A program made the position numbers and the translations under genes. DNA of 64,000 bases from Acinetobacter cumulans (GTDB lineage: Bacteria; Pseudomonadota; Gammaproteobacteria; Pseudomonadales; Moraxellaceae), in NCBI RefSeq assembly GCF_003024525.3, contig NZ_CP035934.2, positions 2,170,001-2,234,000 of the forward strand, given 5' to 3'. A model generated the notes under the pieces. The model saw only the letters and a program-made list of their open reading frames with translations, was not told the DNA's origin and did no database searches. Below, piece by piece: positions 36,179-45,795 of the stretch (its first letter is position 1; each line of letters begins with the position of its first letter).

Positions 36179-36634
36179 TTATGCGTTTGGTACAATTGCT
36201 TTTTTTTGTGTTGATAAACCTGCCGCAATCACAGCCTGATCATAAATTCGCGCTTCAGCCAATGCAAATGGTTGAAATGATTCTGTAGTTAAAATAGATG
36301 CAATATGTGCAACCACATTCATGTGACACACCACAGTAATCGAATCATAAGGCAAATAAGACAGCCATTCCACTGCGACTTTTGCATCATCATCTGGCTT
36401 GATTGCATCACACACCACTACAGGTACATTCGGAAAATAACGTTGTAAATGTGCCAAAGTTTGTTGTGCGCGTAGTAATGGGCTTACCACAAATACATCT
36501 GGTTGGGTTAATGCGCTGACTGCTTCTGCTGTTTGCTGTGCTTGCAAGTGCCCTCGCTCAGTCAAAGGACGTTGCGTATCATTCCCCATTACAGGTGGCG
36601 CTGCTTCACCATGTCGAATTAAAGTCAGTTGCAT
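36179..36634 (-). CDS. sixA: Phosphohistidine phosphatase SixA
   Basis: Histidine phosphatase fold: LTLIRHGEAAP with catalytic RHG (residues 7-9), LTERGHLQAQQTAEAV, VVSPLLRAQQTL with the second Arg, and VVCHMNVVAHI carrying the late His. The length of 151 aa is typical of SixA, which dephosphorylates phosphohistidine in relay domains. It lies between gpsA and gspL on the same strand. Confidence 0.88.
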   Translation of the reverse strand: MQLTLIRHGEAAPPVMGNDTQRPLTERGHLQAQQTAEAVSALTQPDVFVVSPLLRAQQTLAHLQRYFPNVPVVVCDAIKPDDDAKVAVEWLSYLPYDSITVVCHMNVVAHIASILTTESFQPFALAEARIYDQAVIAAGLSTQKKAIVPNA

Positions 36635-36706
36635 ACGATTTCCCTATTTTTATGCATCATTATATCTATCGCTCATGACAAAATGATGTGCCATGAGCGA
36701 CTTAAT

Positions 36707-37780
36707 TTAAACGTGTTGGTGCGGTAACACAAACTCTACATCGCTACGATGACCATTTTTCATTAATGACAGTGCAATACTTAAAGGTGGTGCGCCTTCA
36801 AAAATAACATCATATAAAGCACTGGTAATCGGCATATAAACGTCTAGTTCTTCAGAACGAGCTTTAACTTGCACAATGGTATTAATACCTTCCGCTGTTT
36901 GCCCTAATTCTGTGGTTGCCTGTTCTAAGCTTTTACCTGAGCCCAAAGCAAAACCCACTTGATAATTACGACTGAGCGGGCTGTTACAAGTGGCAAATAA
37001 ATCACCCACACCTGAAAGCCCCAAGAAAGTAAGCGGGTTTGCGCCTAATTTAACTGCAAAACGACTCATCTCTGCTAAAGCACGCGTAAGGATCATACTT
37101 TTCGTATTTTCACCTACTTTATAAGCAGCCGCCATACCCATTGCAACTGCATAAATATTTTTTAATGCGCCGCCAAGCTCTACACCATGCACATCATCAC
37201 TAGCAAAAACACGAAATAACGCGCTGTGTAAGGCTTGCTGTACTGCATAACGAACTAACTCAGATTCACTTGCAATCACTGTACCCGCAGGCTGACCCGC
37301 GACAATTTCTTTGGCTAAATTTGGCCCAGACAAAACTCCATAAGGCACTTCTGGCAAGACTTCACGAATAATGTCACTCATAAAGCTAAACGTTTTAGCC
37401 TCAATTCCTTTCGTTAAGGACACCACAGCTTGCGCACTAATAAATGGCTTAATTTGCTCTAAAACACTTCGAAAAGAATGGCTTGGAATTGCAACAAAAA
37501 TAATGTCACGATCACGCACTGCTTTTTCTAAATCAGAAGTCGCTTGTAATCCAGCCTCTAACATAAAATCAGGCAAATAGCGTTTATTAATATGTGTAGC
37601 ATTAATATCAGCAGCAATTGCTTCGTCACGAATCCAAATCATGGTTTCGCAACCATTACGTACCGCTGTATTGGCCATAGCCGTACCAAAACTACCACCA
37701 CCCAATACAGTCACACGTAAAGCTGTCTTTTGATTAACGACAACAGGTTCCACCAAGTCTGAAAATTTCAAATCTGACAT
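36707..37780 (-). CDS. gpsA: NAD(P)+-dependent glycerol-3-phosphate dehydrogenase
   Basis: Rossmann motif VLGGGSFGTAMANTAVRNG near residue 25, VSLTKGIEAKT near 120, SGPNLAKEI near 150, catalytic Lys in ELGGALKNIYAVAMG near 205 and GLSGVGDLFATC near 262. It reduces dihydroxyacetone phosphate to sn-glycerol 3-phosphate for phospholipid synthesis. The N-terminus carries about 18 extra residues before the family start (MSDLKFSDLVEPVVVNQK), which is usual in Acinetobacter-type proteins. Length 357 aa. Confidence 0.95.
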   Translation of the reverse strand: MSDLKFSDLVEPVVVNQKTALRVTVLGGGSFGTAMANTAVRNGCETMIWIRDEAIAADINATHINKRYLPDFMLEAGLQATSDLEKAVRDRDIIFVAIPSHSFRSVLEQIKPFISAQAVVSLTKGIEAKTFSFMSDIIREVLPEVPYGVLSGPNLAKEIVAGQPAGTVIASESELVRYAVQQALHSALFRVFASDDVHGVELGGALKNIYAVAMGMAAAYKVGENTKSMILTRALAEMSRFAVKLGANPLTFLGLSGVGDLFATCNSPLSRNYQVGFALGSGKSLEQATTELGQTAEGINTIVQVKARSEELDVYMPITSALYDVIFEGAPPLSIALSLMKNGHRSDVEFVLPHQHV

Positions 37781-37812
37781 TTTTATTATTTCCTAATCTT
37801 CTTTTGTCTATA

Positions 37813-38394
37813 TTATTTATGCCATTCACTGACAAATTCAGTAGTGTGAATTTCTGCACGTGGTGGAATTGCCTTCACTGCAGTACCAATATAAATAATG
37901 CCTGAAATTAAATCTGCTGATGTTAAACCCAACGCTTGCTTAAACAATTTAGATTCAACCACCGCACCACTACGCCACATGGTTGAATAACCATGACTTT
38001 GTAAAGAAAGTAAAAAGTTTTGCACCGCAGCACCTGAACTTAAAATTTGTTCAAAATGTGGCACCTTAGGGTGATCTTGTAATTTGGTTAATGCCAGTAC
38101 CAACAATGGGGCACGAAAAGGATGGTTTTTAACACGCTCTAATTGTGCTTCCTCAGTTTGCCCTGTATCTGCCAGAGCCTGTGACAACAAGTCACCAAAT
38201 GCTTCGCGCTCAGTTGCAGGAATAACCACAAAACGGGTTGGTTTTAAACGATGATGATCTGGCGCAGTCATTGCAGCTTGAAAGGCTTGCTCAAGTTGTG
38301 CTGCATTTGGTGCAGGCTCCACCAAGTGCCCAATTGATTGACGCTGATGAATGTTTTGATGAACTATTTCAACCGCTGATTCTGACATTGACAT
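37813..38394 (-). CDS. Nitroreductase family protein (YdjA-like)
   Basis: The 193-aa protein has the small nitroreductase pattern: NIHQRQSIGHLVEPAPNAAQLEQAFQAAMTAPDHHRLKPTRFVVI, ALTKLQDHPKVPHFEQILSSGAAVQNFLLSLQSHGYSTMWRSGAVVES and IIYIGTAVKAIPPRAEI. These are FMN-binding positions of the YdjA group. Function is a flavin oxidoreductase with unknown substrate. The start is chosen at the ATG at 38394; the frame continues to a GTG at 38403. It is 32 bases downstream in transcription order from nothing on its strand, so it likely begins the minus-strand series. Confidence 0.83.
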   Translation of the reverse strand: MSMSESAVEIVHQNIHQRQSIGHLVEPAPNAAQLEQAFQAAMTAPDHHRLKPTRFVVIPATEREAFGDLLSQALADTGQTEEAQLERVKNHPFRAPLLVLALTKLQDHPKVPHFEQILSSGAAVQNFLLSLQSHGYSTMWRSGAVVESKLFKQALGLTSADLISGIIYIGTAVKAIPPRAEIHTTEFVSEWHK

Positions 38395-38596
38395 CGATAT
38401 CACTTTAAAAACTGTGCTCCAAGATTAGCATATTCTCAATGACTTACTCTAGAAGCTTTACAGAATGAAAACCACGATATTTCCAATCTTTTGAGACGCA
38501 CATTGAGCGCTCAATGTTGCAGAAGTCATACAGCAAGCTCCTTAATTGACCTAAAAGTTGTGTTCAAATATAAAAAACTCATTGAAAGGCATTCAA

Positions 38597-38986
38597 ATGA
38601 AATTTAATCAACAAGACTTATGGGTTACATCTTCTCTCGCATCTGTATTACTACTTAGTGCATGTGCATCAACCCCAACACAATCATTGGCCATCCAAAA
38701 ACCAAATAATCAATACGAAGTCACTGCCGTAGATAAAACGCAACTTATTGCTAAAAATAATGCCATTTCAGCAGCCAATAGCACCTGTGGTAAAAGTGCA
38801 TCCCCTGTAGTTGTAGATGAAAAAACCGAATACAACGGTGCACTCAAAGGCGTGCTTGATGAAAAAACAGGGCAAATGGTACAAGCTGCTGCGGGCATTT
38901 TAGGTAGTATTTCGGGCACCAACACTGGTTTAAATAAAGATGACGATTACCAAACCGTTTTAACATTTAGCTGTAGAGCAAACTAA
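38597..38986 (+). CDS. Small lipoprotein
   Basis: The 129-aa product has a lipoprotein signal with lipobox LSAC (MKFNQQDLWVTSSLASVLLLSAC), so it is expected in an outer or inner membrane leaflet. The mature part is hydrophilic with two Cys (STCGKSA, TFSCRAN) and a Gly/Ala-rich segment (GILGSISGTNTGLNKDDD). The ATG at 38597 has GAAAGGC upstream; the longer frame from 38558 has no such site. No family recognised. A terminator follows. Confidence 0.75.
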   Translation: MKFNQQDLWVTSSLASVLLLSACASTPTQSLAIQKPNNQYEVTAVDKTQLIAKNNAISAANSTCGKSASPVVVDEKTEYNGALKGVLDEKTGQMVQAAAGILGSISGTNTGLNKDDDYQTVLTFSCRAN

Positions 38987-39001
38987 ATTAAGCCAACCAT
39001 A

Positions 39002-39028
39002 AAAAAACCGCTCATAGAGCGGTTTTTT
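39002..39028. terminator. Bidirectional terminator
   Basis: AAAAAACCGCTC-ATA-GAGCGGTTTTTT hairpin between the small lipoprotein gene and the convergent helicase gene. Confidence 0.85.
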
Positions 39029-39050
39029 GCCTTAAAAACTATGCAATTAA

Positions 39051-40202
39051 TTAACAATAACCATCCAAACGGGTTAATGGTAATTTTTGACCAATAGCTT
39101 TTTCAATTTCCGGCAAATAGAACGCGTCATCTTCAGATAAGAAGCTAATACTTACACCACGTGAACCCGCACGACCTGTACGACCAATACGATGCACATA
39201 GTCATCTGACTGTTCTGGCAAGGTAAAATTAATCACATGCGATACGCCATCCACATGAATACCACGACCAGCAACATCGGTTGCAATCATAATATTGTGC
39301 TTGCCATTTTTAAATTGATCTAACATTTTTAAGCGTTTGTCTTGAGCAATTTCACCTGACAACATCACCACTTTATAATCATCTTTTTTCAGATGATCAT
39401 AAAGTTTACGCACTTGATCACGACGATTGGCAAAAATCATCACTTTCTCAATCGGTTCGTCACGTAAAATTTCTTGCAACAACTTATATTTATCTGATTT
39501 AGCAACCATATACACACGTTGCTCAACATCTGCATTGGTTTTCTTTTCTGGTTCGATTTCAACTGTAACAGGCTCAAACAACCACTGTTGTGCTAAGTTT
39601 AATACGTCATAGCTAAAGGTTGCTGAGAACATCAAGGTTTGACGTTGTTCTTTACGTGGTGAATAACGCACGATACGTTTTACCGATGGAATAAAGCCCA
39701 TATCAAGTAAACGATCAGCTTCATCAATCACTAAAAATTCAATTTGATCTAGCCAAATTTCTTTTTGCTCAACAAAATCGATTAAACGACCTGGTGTTGC
39801 CACCATGATATCGACAAAGTTTTTATTCAATTCAGCACGTTGCTTATCAAAGTCAACACCACCAAGCATTGTGACTAAATGTAAATCTGTAAATTTAGTT
39901 AATTCTTTGGCATCACTTTCAATTTGCAAAGCCAATTCACGCGTTGGCGCTAAAATTAATGCGCGAGGCTCACCACGGAAACGTTGCTCTTTAATGGGGT
40001 TATTTAATAAATCATTAATAACACTCACCAAAAAGGCTGCAGTTTTACCCGTACCTGTTTGTGCGCGACCAATGGCATCATGTCCCGCCAGCGTAAATTT
40101 CAAAACCTTTTGCTGAATAGGCGTCATTTTTGTAAAGCCTAAAGCATCAATCGCTTGTTTCAGTTTAGGGTGTAAATTTAAGGTATCAAAACCAGATGAC
40201 AT
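39051..40202 (-). CDS. DEAD-box RNA helicase, RhlB type
   Basis: All DEAD-box motifs are present: Q motif (GFTKMTPIQQKVL), motif I AQTGTGKTAAF near 55, PTRELALQ, motif II VIDEADRLLDMG near 170, SAT (LMFSATFS), and IATDVAGRGIHVDGVSHVINF plus HRIGRTGRAG. The C-terminus ends shortly after motif VI, as in RhlB-type proteins of the degradosome. The ATG at 40202 (383 aa) is preferred to the longer frame to 40271, which runs through the upstream terminator. Family certain, the RhlB subtype likely. Confidence 0.88.
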   Translation of the reverse strand: MSSGFDTLNLHPKLKQAIDALGFTKMTPIQQKVLKFTLAGHDAIGRAQTGTGKTAAFLVSVINDLLNNPIKEQRFRGEPRALILAPTRELALQIESDAKELTKFTDLHLVTMLGGVDFDKQRAELNKNFVDIMVATPGRLIDFVEQKEIWLDQIEFLVIDEADRLLDMGFIPSVKRIVRYSPRKEQRQTLMFSATFSYDVLNLAQQWLFEPVTVEIEPEKKTNADVEQRVYMVAKSDKYKLLQEILRDEPIEKVMIFANRRDQVRKLYDHLKKDDYKVVMLSGEIAQDKRLKMLDQFKNGKHNIMIATDVAGRGIHVDGVSHVINFTLPEQSDDYVHRIGRTGRAGSRGVSISFLSEDDAFYLPEIEKAIGQKLPLTRLDGYC

Positions 40203-40250
40203 AAAGCTGTGCTCTAACTTGGTAATCGCAAAATATGATGCATTATAAAC

Positions 40251-40283
40251 AAAAAACGCCCCAATATACATTGGGGCGTTTTT
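40251..40283 (-). terminator. Rho-independent terminator
   Basis: AAAAAACGCCCCAAT-ATACA-TTGGGGCGTTTTT hairpin 16 bases after the cold shock gene stop. Confidence 0.88.
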
Positions 40284-40298
40284 AGATTAATCTTTCGA

Positions 40299-40511
40299 TT
40301 AGTCTAAAGGCTGAACTTCTTCAGCTTGGAAGCCTTTTTGGCCTTTTACAACGCTGAATTCAACGCGTTGACCGTCACGTAGTGAACGGTGACCTTCGCC
40401 TTGAATAGCACGGAAGTGAACGAATACATCGTCACCGCCATTGCGTTGGATAAAGCCGAAGCCTTTAGTATCGTTAAACCATTTAACTACGCCTTGTTCA
40501 CGAGCTGTCAT
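40299..40511 (-). CDS. Cold shock protein
   Basis: The 70-aa single cold shock domain has both RNA-binding motifs: KGFGFIQ (RNP1, residues 16-22) and DVFVHF (RNP2, 28-33). It is an RNA chaperone. The N-terminus [12 protein letters not shown] and length are standard. A long leader between 40512 and the divergent TusA-like gene could hold a cold-responsive 5' UTR. Confidence 0.93.
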   Translation of the reverse strand: MTAREQGVVKWFNDTKGFGFIQRNGGDDVFVHFRAIQGEGHRSLRDGQRVEFSVVKGQKGFQAEEVQPLD

Positions 40512-40897
40512 TAGTTAATCCTCATAGATGTATAAGAAGGACCACCCGGTGTTGCAAACAGCAGACAAACAAGGTTTAAAACTCTTTATTTTTTTAAAAC
40601 TTGTAATCATTCTGTAAAACTATTAACAAAATCCCGGTTATATCCATTTATATAGCAGGTGTTGAAACAATTTATAGTTGTTATAACTCCTAGTACGCCG
40701 TCGAGCTTAACACGGCTAAATTTCAAATAATAGATTTTTTTTCGACTTATTTGCATTTTAACTGCGCATTTTTTAACACATACTTTGCACAAATTTTGAG
40801 TTAGATTTTTGGCTAAATTTGGCATTTTTGTTTGGTTTTGGCATTCAATTTGCTAATATCTTTATTGCTATTATATTGATGATTGAACAACTGTTTT
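40512..40897. other. Intergenic region between csp and the TusA-like gene
   Basis: A 386-base AT-rich stretch between divergent genes. It must contain both promoters and probably a long leader of the cold shock gene. I see no ORF with a believable domain and no clear hairpin terminator. Confidence 0.5.
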
Positions 40898-41134
40898 ATG
40901 AGTGATTTTCAGAACACTGAAGCTTATATAGTAGATGCGATGGGAAAACCTTGCCCAATGCCATTGCTCATGTTAAAAAAAGCCCTTAAAAGCCAAACTG
41001 GAAAATTGTTGTTGCTCAAGTCGTCTGACCCGCATAGCCAACAAGATGTGAGTCGCTATTGCGAAATACACAATTTAAATTTCCAACTGAATAAAGTTTC
41101 AGATTCTGAGTTTCATTACTTAATTGAATCTTAA
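40898..41134 (+). CDS. TusA family sulfurtransferase
   Basis: The 78-aa protein has the CPMP motif of SirA/TusA proteins in VDAMGKPCPMPLLMLKKAL (residues about 12-30), whose Cys takes up persulphide sulphur. It may act in tRNA 2-thiouridine or other sulphur relay. The ATG at 40898 fits the family better than the TTG at 40883. The gene stands 141 bases upstream of rpoH on the same strand. Confidence 0.85.
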   Translation: MSDFQNTEAYIVDAMGKPCPMPLLMLKKALKSQTGKLLLLKSSDPHSQQDVSRYCEIHNLNFQLNKVSDSEFHYLIES

Positions 41135-41275
41135 ATATTTTCAGTTAAAATAATTTGCTTCAAATTTGAATAAAACTTTACATTTCTATACCCAATTTTC
41201 CATAATTTACGGAAATATTGGATTAATATTGAAATCAATTACTGGGTAATTCCATCATACCCTTAAGGAGAATAC

Positions 41276-42145
41276 ATGAGTGACAGCAGCAATCAATTGA
41301 TGCCCCTGTCATTATCGGCGCCTGGGGTGAATCTTGGTGCTTATATCAGTACTGTAAACCAGATTCCAATTTTGACAGCCGAACAAGAAAAAGCCTTGGC
41401 GGAACGTTATTACTACGACCAAGATTTAGACGCAGCAAAAATGCTGGTCATGTCGCATTTACGTTTTGTTGTGCATATTGCTCGTAGCTATGCTGGCTAT
41501 GGATTACCTCAAGGAGATTTAATCCAAGAAGGCAACCTTGGCTTAATGAAAGCTGTTAAACGCTTCGACCCTAATATGGGCGTTCGTTTAGTTTCTTTTG
41601 CTGTGCACTGGATTAAAGCCGAAATTCACGAATATGTTATTCGTAACTGGCGTATTGTAAAAATTGCAACAACCAAAGCACAGCGTAAATTATTTTTTAA
41701 CTTACGTAGCCTTAAAAAATCGTCTAAAAAATTGACGCTAGAAGAAGCGCAATCTATTGCTAAAGACTTAAACGTTACCGCTGAACAAGTTTTAGAAATG
41801 GAAGGTCGTTTAACTGCATACGATGCTGCTTTTGAAGCCACTGGCGATGACGACGATGAAGGTTCAAGCCACGTTGCACCAGCGTTATACCTAGAAGATA
41901 ACCGCTATGACCCTGCTCGTCTGATTGAAAATGAAGACTATGAAGAACAAAGTACATCTGCGCTTCATGAAGCAATGGAACAGTTAGATGATCGTTCTCG
42001 CAACATTTTACAGCGTCGATGGTTAGATGATGAAAAATCGACTTTGCATGAACTGGCAGCTGAATATAATGTGTCTGCAGAACGTATTCGTCAGTTAGAA
42101 AAAAATGCGATGGAAAAAATTAAAGTGGCGATGTCGTCGAATTAA
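41276..42145 (+). CDS. rpoH: Heat shock sigma factor RpoH (sigma-32)
   Basis: Sigma-70 regions are clear: [33 protein letters not shown] (2.1-2.2) and [42 protein letters not shown] (2.3-2.4), plus the RpoH box QRKLFFNLR at residues 136-144, which is specific for sigma-32. Region 4 ends [29 protein letters not shown]. It directs RNA polymerase to heat shock promoters. AAGGAG precedes the ATG at 41276. A strong terminator follows. Confidence 0.97.
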   Translation: MSDSSNQLMPLSLSAPGVNLGAYISTVNQIPILTAEQEKALAERYYYDQDLDAAKMLVMSHLRFVVHIARSYAGYGLPQGDLIQEGNLGLMKAVKRFDPNMGVRLVSFAVHWIKAEIHEYVIRNWRIVKIATTKAQRKLFFNLRSLKKSSKKLTLEEAQSIAKDLNVTAEQVLEMEGRLTAYDAAFEATGDDDDEGSSHVAPALYLEDNRYDPARLIENEDYEEQSTSALHEAMEQLDDRSRNILQRRWLDDEKSTLHELAAEYNVSAERIRQLEKNAMEKIKVAMSSN

Positions 42146-42163
42146 TTTATTCCCTTTCGTCAG

Positions 42164-42187
42164 AAAAAGCGCTTCGGCGCTTTTTTT
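42164..42187 (+). terminator. Terminator of rpoH
   Basis: AAAAAGCGC-TTCG-GCGCTTTTTTT hairpin 18 bases after the rpoH stop; the TTCG tetraloop is a strong terminator form. Confidence 0.92.
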
Positions 42188-42268
42188 ATTATTGCTATTT
42201 ATAAGTTTAACTATAATATCTATGAAAATTATAAATATTAACTTAATTATTACTAACAAGAGCTTCTT

Positions 42269-42781
42269 ATGACTGTATATAACAATAACAACTCTGTTTT
42301 AATTGACGGGTTAAATAGTGCTATTCGAATAAATCAAGCAAACCTTCTCATGAAAAACATAGATACCTTTAACAGTCTATCTGACCTATTAAATAACGGT
42401 GCCGTTTGCCATGATGCAGCTGCGTTAATTCATTTTCTAAAAAAACCGCATTTATCTGCCCATGATTTATATTGTTTAAAACATTACAACACAAAAGAAT
42501 GGATTCATTATTTTTATACTTTTCACACTGAATGGGATGGTATTTCTGATATTCCAGCTGGAAAGGTTATTGGTTTTTTTAAAGATACTCACACATGGAT
42601 TCCAATGAAAATTACGCACAGTGCTATTGCTGTCGGCGGAACTAAATTTCGAGGAATTAATGGAAAATCATTAGGAGAGTCTTGGTCACAAGTGAGTGAT
42701 CTTAAAACTGTACTCACTTTCACACAAAATGGTATGGAACATGATGGAACTATAGTCAAAGTTTTAATTTCTGATAAATAA
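42269..42781 (+). CDS. Hypothetical protein, 170 aa
   Basis: No domain recognised. It is a soluble protein without signal peptide or membrane segment, with a Trp/His-rich middle (KEWIHYFYTFHTEWDGISDIPAGKVIGFFKD) and a C-terminal region KVLISDK. It has an AAGAG-like ribosome site and its own terminator, and lies between rpoH and the DUF423 gene. The AT-rich N-terminal half could indicate acquisition, but this is weak. Confidence 0.6.
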   Translation: MTVYNNNNSVLIDGLNSAIRINQANLLMKNIDTFNSLSDLLNNGAVCHDAAALIHFLKKPHLSAHDLYCLKHYNTKEWIHYFYTFHTEWDGISDIPAGKVIGFFKDTHTWIPMKITHSAIAVGGTKFRGINGKSLGESWSQVSDLKTVLTFTQNGMEHDGTIVKVLISDK

Positions 42782-42784
42782 TAC

Positions 42785-42817
42785 AAAAAGGCTAGGTACA
42801 AAGCACTTAGCCTTTTT
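42785..42817 (+). terminator. Rho-independent terminator
   Basis: AAAAAGGCTAGGT...CACTTAGCCTTTTT hairpin four bases after the hypothetical gene. Confidence 0.85.
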
Positions 42818-42904
42818 ATAAACTCAAAATTAATAGTTTATAAAATAAGGATTAGAGAAACTCTTTAAATCGACTTAACCAGCTAAGCCTAATATGCTAA
42901 GGTA

Positions 42905-43300
42905 ATGCGCAAATCTTATCAGGGTAACTTGCGCATGTGGATTGGAATCTCTGCGATTAACCTCGCCCTCGCTGTCATGCTTGGCGCATTTGGCGCACAT
43001 GGTTTAAAAAAAATAGCCTCAATCGAGCAACTCGCATGGTGGCAAACCGCAACAGACTATTTCTTCTATCACGCACTAGGGTTATTAGCCCTTGCAATCC
43101 TGAGCAAAGTCATCCCTCAACTCCCCATTAAAGTCAGTTTCTGGCTCATTCAAGTCGGCATTGTGTTCTTTTGTGGCTCACTTTACATCATGGCTTTGGG
43201 CTTACCGCGTATGCTGGGTGCAATTACGCCAATTGGTGGCGCACTGATGATTTTAGGCTGGCTAATTTTGGCTTGGAATGCTTTTAAATACGCAAAATAA
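42905..43300 (+). CDS. DUF423 family membrane protein
   Basis: The 131-aa protein has four hydrophobic helices with the family motif LGAFGAHGLKK (residues about 26-36), then YFFYHALGLLALAIL and PRMLGAITPIGGALMILGWLILAWNAF. These are small inner-membrane proteins of unknown function. An alternative start is the ATG at 42935. It lies 28 bases before thiS on the same strand, so a common transcript is possible. Confidence 0.85.
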   Translation: MRKSYQGNLRMWIGISAINLALAVMLGAFGAHGLKKIASIEQLAWWQTATDYFFYHALGLLALAILSKVIPQLPIKVSFWLIQVGIVFFCGSLYIMALGLPRMLGAITPIGGALMILGWLILAWNAFKYAK

Positions 43301-43327
43301 TATAGCAACTGCTTAGGAAATGAAGCC

Positions 43328-43525
43328 ATGCAGATTTACTTAAATGGTGAAGTACAGCAAACGACTTGCACCACACTTCTAGAATTGATTCAAGAACTCG
43401 CTCTAGATGGCAAACGTTTTGCCGTTGAACAAAATGAAATGATTATTCCCAAAAGCAAATTAGCACAAAGCCCTATTTGTGATGCAGATCGTATTGAGAT
43501 TATTCAAGCCGTCGGTGGCGGTTAA
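43328..43525 (+). CDS. thiS: Thiamine biosynthesis sulphur carrier ThiS
   Basis: The 65-aa ubiquitin-like protein starts [11 protein letters not shown] and ends AVGGG, so the required C-terminal diglycine is present. ThiS thiocarboxylate delivers sulphur to ThiG for the thiazole ring. An AGGA lies upstream and the stop is 11 bases before thiG. Confidence 0.93.
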   Translation: MQIYLNGEVQQTTCTTLLELIQELALDGKRFAVEQNEMIIPKSKLAQSPICDADRIEIIQAVGGG

Positions 43526-43536
43526 TCGGAGCTCCC

Positions 43537-44319
43537 ATGGAAGATACATTTAAAATTGGTTCACGTACCTTTAACTCACGCCTGTTAGTGGGTACAGGTA
43601 AATATAAGGACCTACATGAAACTGACTTAGCAATTCAAGCCAGTGGCGCAGAAATTGTGACCGTGGCCATTCGTCGCGTGAACATTGGACAGCACCCAGA
43701 TCAACCAAATCTGCTTTCGGTTGTTCCACCAGAGAAATATACGATTTTACCCAATACGGCGGGTTGCTTCGATGCCAAAAGCGCAGTTCGTACCTGTATG
43801 CTGGCACGTGAACTTTTGGATGGTCACAACTTAGTGAAGCTTGAAGTTTTGGGTGATGAAAAGACACTCTATCCAAATGTAACCGAAACTTTAAAAGCGG
43901 CGCGCACTCTCATTGACGATGGCTTTGAGATTATGGTCTATACCTCAGATGACCCAATCGTGGCGCAAGAACTTGAAAGTATGGGCTGTGTTGCCATTAT
44001 GCCTTTGGGAAGCTTGATTGGTTCTGGTTTAGGGATCTTAAACCCACATACACTTTCAATTATTAAAGAAAATGCCAAAGTGCCTGTATTGGTGGATGCA
44101 GGTGTAGGCACAGCCAGTGATGCTGCCATTGCAATGGAATTAGGTTGCGACGGTGTACTCATGAATACTGCAATTGCTGCTGCACAAAACCCAGTGTTAA
44201 TGGCATCTGCAATGCGTAAAGCAGTTGAAGCTGGGCGTGAAGCTTTCCTTGCGGGTCGTATGCCACGTAAACGAATGGCCAATGCCAGCTCACCTGAAAC
44301 AGGCTACTTCTTCAAATAG
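43537..44319 (+). CDS. thiG: Thiazole synthase ThiG
   Basis: TIM-barrel protein of 260 aa: [13 protein letters not shown] at 14-26, [15 protein letters not shown] with a Lys-adjacent strand near 35, [16 protein letters not shown] with the Schiff-base Lys near 104 and [31 protein letters not shown] near 183. It forms the thiazole from DXP, dehydroglycine and ThiS-carried sulphur. It follows thiS, is followed by a terminator, and shows no TPP riboswitch upstream. Confidence 0.96.
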   Translation: MEDTFKIGSRTFNSRLLVGTGKYKDLHETDLAIQASGAEIVTVAIRRVNIGQHPDQPNLLSVVPPEKYTILPNTAGCFDAKSAVRTCMLARELLDGHNLVKLEVLGDEKTLYPNVTETLKAARTLIDDGFEIMVYTSDDPIVAQELESMGCVAIMPLGSLIGSGLGILNPHTLSIIKENAKVPVLVDAGVGTASDAAIAMELGCDGVLMNTAIAAAQNPVLMASAMRKAVEAGREAFLAGRMPRKRMANASSPETGYFFK

Positions 44320-44348
44320 ATATTTCCTGAAAAGCAAATTTTGGTTAT

Positions 44349-44375
44349 AAAAGAGGACTGCAATAGTCCTCTTTT
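44349..44375 (+). terminator. Terminator of thiSG
   Basis: AAAAGAGGACT-GCAAT-AGTCCTCTTTT hairpin followed by ATTTT, 29 bases after the thiG stop. Confidence 0.85.
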
Positions 44376-44403
44376 ATTTTGGGTGATACTTTGGATGCTA
44401 ATA

Positions 44404-45093
44404 ATGAAAAAAATAACACCACGCATATTTCCAATCTTATTGAGTAGTTTGCCTATTTTTGCTTTTGCACAAGTACCACAGAAATATAGCCAGCTAGCAC
44501 CAATAGGCTGGTCTGTTTTATCTGGCGCTTCAGGCGATTTAAATAAAGATGGACGTAGTGATATTGCTCTCGTACTTGAAAAAAAACAAACTGACCTTCC
44601 ATTAACAAAGGACAATGGCGAAGCACTCCACAACAATGCCCGAAAACTCGTAGTATTTTTTAATACACCTCAAGGTTATAAATTAGTCGCAGAAAACCAA
44701 AGCCTTCCTGTAGCAGAACAGCCTAACTCGTGTTTACTTGACCCGCTTGCAGAATCAGAGGGTATCAGTATCAATAAAGGCGTACTTTCAATTGAGTTCA
44801 GTTATTTTATGTCTTGTGGGGGCTGGGAATGGCCAAGACACAATTATGCTTTTAGATGGCAAAATAATGGATTTGAATCAATTGGTTTTGATTACTACAG
44901 CTTTCATAGAGCCAGTGGTGATGAAACCAATAAGAGCTATAACTTTTCAACCATGAAACGTAAAGAAATTGTGGGGGGCAATATGTTTGACATCCGAAAA
45001 TCCCAAACAAAATGGAGCAATTTTAAAAGCCATCAAAAATTCACTTTAGCCAATATCAATTTTGCTGACTTTTACAGCCAATTTGAATATTAA
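44404..45093 (+). CDS. Exported hypothetical protein with FG-GAP/VCBS-like region
   Basis: The product starts MKKITPRIFPILLSSLPIFAFAQ, a signal peptide; the frame upstream to 44341 crosses the thiSG terminator and is rejected. Residues about 45-70 read SGDLNKDGRSDIALVLE, a DxDxDGxxD loop typical of FG-GAP/VCBS calcium-binding repeats. The rest is soluble with Trp-rich segment (SCGGWEWPRHNYAFRW). Role unknown; periplasmic location expected. A terminator follows. Confidence 0.7.
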   Translation: MKKITPRIFPILLSSLPIFAFAQVPQKYSQLAPIGWSVLSGASGDLNKDGRSDIALVLEKKQTDLPLTKDNGEALHNNARKLVVFFNTPQGYKLVAENQSLPVAEQPNSCLLDPLAESEGISINKGVLSIEFSYFMSCGGWEWPRHNYAFRWQNNGFESIGFDYYSFHRASGDETNKSYNFSTMKRKEIVGGNMFDIRKSQTKWSNFKSHQKFTLANINFADFYSQFEY

Positions 45094-45141
45094 ATTTTAT
45101 ATGCGAATTTCTAGTTTTGAACACCTCTAATCTAAGAAATG

Positions 45142-45171
45142 AAAAAAGCCGCCACATTTGGCGGCTTTTTT
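45142..45171. terminator. Bidirectional terminator
   Basis: AAAAAAGCCGCC-ACATTT-GGCGGCTTTTTT hairpin between two convergent genes. Confidence 0.88.
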
Positions 45172-45183
45172 ATGCTGTCATGA

Positions 45184-45795
45184 TTAAGGAATGAGGCCTT
45201 CATCACGCATAGCGATTTGCACGGATTGGCGTGCTGCCACGTTATTTCGGATAGCAATAATGTTTTTATACGGCGTTAAGTCGTGATGAATAACATTCGA
45301 CCAGTTTGTTAAAACGAATAAATAAGCATCCGCTGGGCCAAAGTTATCATCAACCAAGTAATCGTTATCTGACTCACCAATTGCTTTATCGATGTATGTT
45401 AATAAACGATCAATCTCTTTATAGCCCTTTTCTTTGCCAGCTTCATCAAGTGCGCCACCAAAAAATACAGCATAGGCATCGTGTAATTCTGAGTTTAAGT
45501 AACCTAACCACTCAAGTACTTTGGCACGGCCTAAGCCTGAAGGTGGGATCAAATCTTGTTTTGGATCATGCTGAGCCAAAAATGGCAAAATAGCGACGTT
45601 CTCAGTAAGGATCAAGCCTGGGTTAATTTCAAGTGCTGGCACATAGCCTTTTGGGTTTACGTCGTAGTAATCGGTGCCCTTTTCTGTTTTATGTGTTTTT
45701 AGGTCTACGCGTACTAAATCAAAATCGACATTAATTTCATTTAAAATGATATGGGCTGCCAATGAGCATGCACCTGGCGCATAGTAGAGCTTCAT
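45184..45795 (-). CDS. Glutathione S-transferase
   Basis: The thioredoxin-like N-domain begins MKLYYAPGACSLAAHIILNE with the Cys/Ser pair (ACS, residues 9-11) of the bacterial beta class, followed by NPKGYVPALEINPGLILTENVAIL containing the cis-Pro and the ENVAI glutathione-binding motif (residues 47-70). The helical C-domain carries ADAYLFVLTNW. Length 203 aa matches GstA-type enzymes that conjugate glutathione to electrophiles. It is a single gene. Confidence 0.9.
   Translation of the reverse strand: MKLYYAPGACSLAAHIILNEINVDFDLVRVDLKTHKTEKGTDYYDVNPKGYVPALEINPGLILTENVAILPFLAQHDPKQDLIPPSGLGRAKVLEWLGYLNSELHDAYAVFFGGALDEAGKEKGYKEIDRLLTYIDKAIGESDNDYLVDDNFGPADAYLFVLTNWSNVIHHDLTPYKNIIAIRNNVAARQSVQIAMRDEGLIP

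Noticed and set aside
43100..43330. TPP riboswitch before thiS
   Set aside because: No THI-box core (CTGAGA...ACC) is seen; thiS follows closely on the DUF423 gene.
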